Shown here piece after piece: positions 60,501-64,000 of a DNA stretch of 64,000 nt. The stretch covers positions 7,241,577 through 7,305,576 of the forward strand of contig JANVCC010000076.1 in assembly GCA_025345505.1 (NCBI GenBank), given 5' to 3'. Numbering within the stretch: position 1 is the stretch's first letter; each line of letters starts with the position of its first letter. The position numbers and the translations under genes were made by a program. The notes beneath the pieces are model-generated. The model saw nothing but the letters and a program-made list of their open reading frames with translations, was not told the DNA's origin and made no database searches. Source of the stretch: Todiramphus chloris collaris (Eukaryota > Chordata > Aves > Coraciiformes > Alcedinidae).

Positions 60501-62469
60501 TCCACTGTTATGCAATGCTATGTTTTCACAGCATTCTGGAGTTGTGGCAGGATATTAATTTCCTGGCATTGCCGCACAATTATTTTCATTTATGGACTCA
60601 GAGGGTGGAGGGAAACCTGCCATGCTAAAATTCGAAGCAGTCCTCTAGCTTTCTACTTTCCATCCACTGTCACACATACTCTATTGCCATAACAGTGGAA
60701 CAACTCTGTTACTTCAGAAGAGGCAAATCAGATGGATTTGGAAAATGGATGAACACTATTCAGGGATTTTTTGGATGAAGGGTAAAGGAAGGGAATATAG
60801 GGTACAGCAGAGTCATGTCTGAAGCAGATCACCTTTGTGGAAGGCAAACCAAAGCCAACCACAGAAAAGAGTGTCATCTTCTCTTCATCAACTGGAGTTT
60901 AAGCAGACGTCTCTTAAACTAACACCCACCACAAAAATGTAGAAAAATACAGTATGTTTGTGAGATAGAGTATCAATTCTTTTCTTTAAATTCCTAGACA
61001 CTCATGGCTCTGACTCATCCAATTTACTCAGTTTAATAAAATATGACCCCGTGGGAGCAGCGTGTTGAAAAATCCACCATAACTATCTTCTGCCTCCAAA
61101 GTGAAAAAGGAATTCTGAATATGTGGACAATTGCTCCTATATTTGGTTAATTAACTGTTGAGGTGCCTCTATATAGCTTCTATCCTTATCACTATGGCAA
61201 CATGGAATTTAAGCAATGCACAAAATTTTGACAAGGAACTCTGAATTACTGTAAACTTTTTCCAGGACTTTTAAAAGAGAATGAAGTAATGTTAAGGGAA
61301 AAAAAAAAGGGGGGGAATAACAAACTGAATAATTATGAGATCGATAAACAATTAAGCAATTCTCTAAAGCTATTCAAAGCACCTTTCAAAACAAAAAGAC
61401 AAAGACTCTATGTTAAACACAATTCTTGAAAGATTCTTAATGTACCAAGCAATGGCAAGCACACTGGCAATATCGATTTAGGTGTCTTAATTGTGTTGTT
61501 ACCTCCATAGACATCTAAAACTAAAACAACAACAACAAAAAAAGGAAAATTAGCACTATGTTTTCCCCTACCAGACACCTGATTGAATTTCATTGTACTA
61601 ATTTGTGATTTATAAGCAGTGACTCATGTATAGGAACAGCAGCACTGGAAACTGATAGGGTCCTTCAATTCAGTCAAAAATCTCCTCTTGAAAAGCCTTT
61701 CTCAAATAAACAATGTTTACTCATCAGAGTATTTCTAATTCAGTAGGAGACATGCTTTCCTAGGCAAACTCTGTATCAACTGTCAATGTGAGAAACCAAG
61801 CCATCAGCAAGCCCTTCGGTTGTGCTGGGAGCAGGTTGGTCACAGTAAATTGTCCTTAGCTGTGAATTTCACTTTTCTTCTGAGACTGAATCTCTTGACC
61901 TCTGAGTCACATTTCAAAGTCCACATACTCTCCCAGGCTCTCCATCTGCTCATTTGCAGAGGAAGGAGGGCATAAGTGTCTGCATAAGTAAAGGGGAGGT
62001 TGAAAGGAGATGATTTGCTATCAAAGAATTCATTACCATATCAAAACCAACACCTAACAGCCAGTTGCTGACTTTCTACCTTTCCATACACTTTCTGCCT
62101 TGCCATACACCTTCTGCCTTTCCATACATATTTGCAATGATAAGCAAATTCCACACAGGAGAAGCAGAGCAACTATTGTCATGGCTAAATACCTCCTCAC
62201 AAGTGCTAAGGTTAGTTGCATCAGGTCCTAGCCCTTAATACTGCCAAAATTCTTACATCCACTTGCAGTTATATATTATATTGGGCAATTAGCTGTCAGG
62301 TCTTTGACACTGAATTGATCCTTACTTTCCACTACAGCAAAGCAAAGATATCAGTTCCCTGGGTTCAAGGAAATCCATATATTCATGGGTCACTAGAGAA
62401 ACCTTTCATCCAGCAGTGGGAAGTGGTTCATCTAAATGCACAACAAATGGACACATCAAGAAGTCAACT
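57593..62469. other. unique region, 4.9 kb
   Basis: Holds an 8-bp hairpin ATGTTCTA/TAGAACAT near 60370, an A-to-G homopolymer junction at 61298-61319 and a 19-bp minisatellite at 62079-62135. No exon recognised; frames of 69-92 aa look like chance. Confidence 0.5.
62079..62135. repeat. 19-bp minisatellite, three copies
   Basis: Units at 62079-62097 (CCTTTCCATACACTTTCTG), 62098-62116 (CCTTGCCATACACCTTCTG) and 62117-62135 (CCTTTCCATACATATTTGC). The last unit is the most diverged. A partial ACTTTCT precedes the array at 62071. Confidence 0.92.
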
Positions 62470-62747
62470 GGCAGGGTCTGTTGAGACAGAACAAGGGTTG
62501 ATGGGTTTAAACTAAAAGAGGGAGATTTAGACTAGAGGGAAGGAAGAAATTTCTTACACTGAGGATGGTAAGACCCTGGCCCAGGTTGCCCAGAGAGGTG
62601 CTAGAAGCCCCATCCCTGGTATCATTCCAGGTGAGGCTGACCAGGGCTCTGAGCAACCTGCTCTAGTTTCAGCTGCCCCTGCTCCCTGCAGTGGGGTTGC
62701 ACTAGAAGATCTTGAAAGGTCTCTTCCCACCCAAACCATTTTATGAA
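62470..62747 (+). mobile_element. CR1 LINE, short 3' fragment
   Basis: Starts at the DRTRG-like codons (TGTTGAGACAGAACAAGG), then GTTTAAACTAAAAGAGGGAG and GAAGGAAGAAATTTCTTACAC, and the 3' UTR (TCCAGGTGAGGCTGACCAGG, GGGGTTGCACTAGAAGATCTT). The tail is decayed to CATTTTATGAAAT. It is close in structure to 14222-14892, probably the same subfamily. Confidence 0.92.
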
Positions 62748-62933
62748 ATGGAAGCAACCAATGTTGTGAACTATGACAAAATGAACTTTATAGCTTTAAA
62801 GCTTGGGAATTACTACAACAGAGTAGATAAAATATCACCATGCCCAAGGAAAATAGAGTTTGGGCACTGTGCTTTTCAACCATTCCAATGTATAAAGTGA
62901 AAAGAAATCAATAATAATTTCAGTGTAAAATAT

Positions 62934-62965
62934 GTATTCAAGTAAAATAGTTTTTACTTGAATAC
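62934..62965. repeat. perfect 14-bp hairpin, 4-nt loop
   Basis: GTATTCAAGTAAAA (62934-62947), TAGT, TTTTACTTGAATAC (62952-62965). No mismatch in the stem and no transposon body around it. Confidence 0.92.
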
Positions 62966-63091
62966 TCTTTATTCACTTGGTTAGGGCTAGAATATCAAAG
63001 TGATATTTGAATAAGCTCATGTTGGCAAATGTTTACTCTTAAGAGTAAGAACTGGCAGGCTTGTGATCTTGCCTAACTTTAAGGAAGGAAA

Positions 63092-63107
63092 TGTTTGTTT
63101 GTTTGTT
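63092..63107. repeat. (TTTG)n microsatellite, short
   Basis: Three to four TTTG units. Confidence 0.8.
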
Positions 63108-64000
63108 CAACTCAATTTATGCCTGAGGTAAAATAAGTCAGGAGGTAAAAAAAAAAAAAAATCGCTGAGAGTTTGAATATAAAACAGTGGCATAATGAAA
63201 TTCCTGGCAGATCAGGGAAAACCTTTAAGAATAGCAAGAAGGTTTTGATCTGCATCTCCAGAATTGTTTCACTAATAGAATGTTTAAGGGTAAAAGATGT
63301 AAATGTTCATTTGTTTTCCTCAATTTGCACTGAAACATCATGCTTTATCTGTGGTGATACTGATTGCAATAAAAAATATGCTCACAAAATGGCTTTTATT
63401 CAAGGACCTTTCATGCATCTGAAAGCTTCATAAAACCTCTTCCTAAATCCCACTCCCACTTCTTAAATTATATTAAACTGGTTTTGATGTCTGAACTCTT
63501 ACAAATACAGTCCTGGCTGCATAAATTGTGGAAGGATCTGCCCTGCAATATGCAAAAGTAATTCTTCTTAAGTGCCAGAAAAGTAAAATGGAGCACACAG
63601 AGTCTGTGCGATGTGCTTCAGACTACAAGTCAGACGCCACAAAAAGATCAAAGTCAAGCAATATCTAGTGGTGACCACTTCTGTAAACAAGGCTGTCCAT
63701 TCTATTATATTTCAATGTCTCTCCTAATTACATTTTCCCTTTAAAAGGTATAATTTGAAATGGCATAGAGAGAAAGATGTGATAAAAGATCTAATATTTT
63801 TCTCACTTTCTTGCTTTTTGAGTATTTTCATTATTTCTTTTGAAACAAACTTATTCTTCTTAAACCTTTCTCAAAGCAGTTACTTTTTTACCCAGCTGTC
63901 ATATAGTCAATGTTAAAATTCTTCTGAGATCTATATAACTAATGTGTGGAGATTTCAATCTCCCACCTACACAGAGTGATATATGGAAGCAGGCGTTTTG

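Larger units (their letters stand above)
62748..64000. other. unique region to the window end
   Basis: A perfect 14-bp hairpin lies at 62934-62965, (TTTG)n at 63092-63107 and an A run at about 63149-63161. No exon or element recognised. Confidence 0.5.

Noticed and set aside
10911-62965. Hairpins as members of one MITE family
   Set aside because: The arms share no sequence with each other and have no surrounding body or target duplications.
1-64000. CRISPR arrays, operons, ribosome binding sites, riboswitches, replication origins, bacterial or phage genes
   Set aside because: Nothing of the kind is present; the repeat content is that of a bird nuclear genome.

Overview
This window reads as nuclear DNA of a bird, from a gene-poor, AT-rich intergenic region or a very large intron. 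The dominant recognisable component is CR1, the characteristic LINE of birds and other sauropsids. I count 18 CR1 pieces, roughly 10.6 kb or about one sixth of the window. Most end in the octamer tail (ATTCTATG-like) that CR1 uses instead of poly-A. A solo LTR and a shorter LTR fragment resemble avian ERVL-type elements. Three weak, ancient tRNA-derived MIR/core-SINE fossils are also present. I see no Alu or L1, no bacterial signals, no CRISPR, and no rRNA or tRNA gene. The species cannot be told from what I can see.

Layout. 1-14.2 kb: almost entirely unique sequence, with one CR1 tail (882-1480), a perfect 14-bp hairpin (10911-10943) and a CpG-enriched patch (12060-12560). 14.2-18.8 kb: a CR1 cluster with three abutting copies, including the largest (15088-17770, minus strand: endonuclease part, reverse transcriptase part and 3' end) placed 5'-to-5' against a plus-strand copy. 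18.8-25.5 kb: unique DNA with a MIR fossil and one CR1 tail. 25.5-36.7 kb: six CR1 pieces, a shortened LTR, and the only segment with gene-like signals, a possible 3'-terminal coding exon on the minus strand (27118-27252) with acceptor, open frame, stop and AATAAA. 36.7-49.3 kb: mostly unique, with a tail-to-tail CR1 pair, several perfect hairpins and a second CpG-enriched patch (48040-48530). 49.3-52.3 kb: solo LTR, CR1 copies and a compound microsatellite. 52.3-64 kb: unique DNA with three CR1 pieces, a 19-bp minisatellite and another perfect 14-bp hairpin.

No complete host gene is visible, and the longest open frames are CR1 remnants or chance frames. I did not find a new biological system. 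The least expected observation is a set of short perfect hairpins (11-14 bp arms, 2-5 nt loops) scattered through unique sequence, two of them about 20 bp apart; this exceeds chance on a rough estimate and suggests template-switch mutations. The next is a 72-bp segment of the largest CR1 copied to a second place in the same element.
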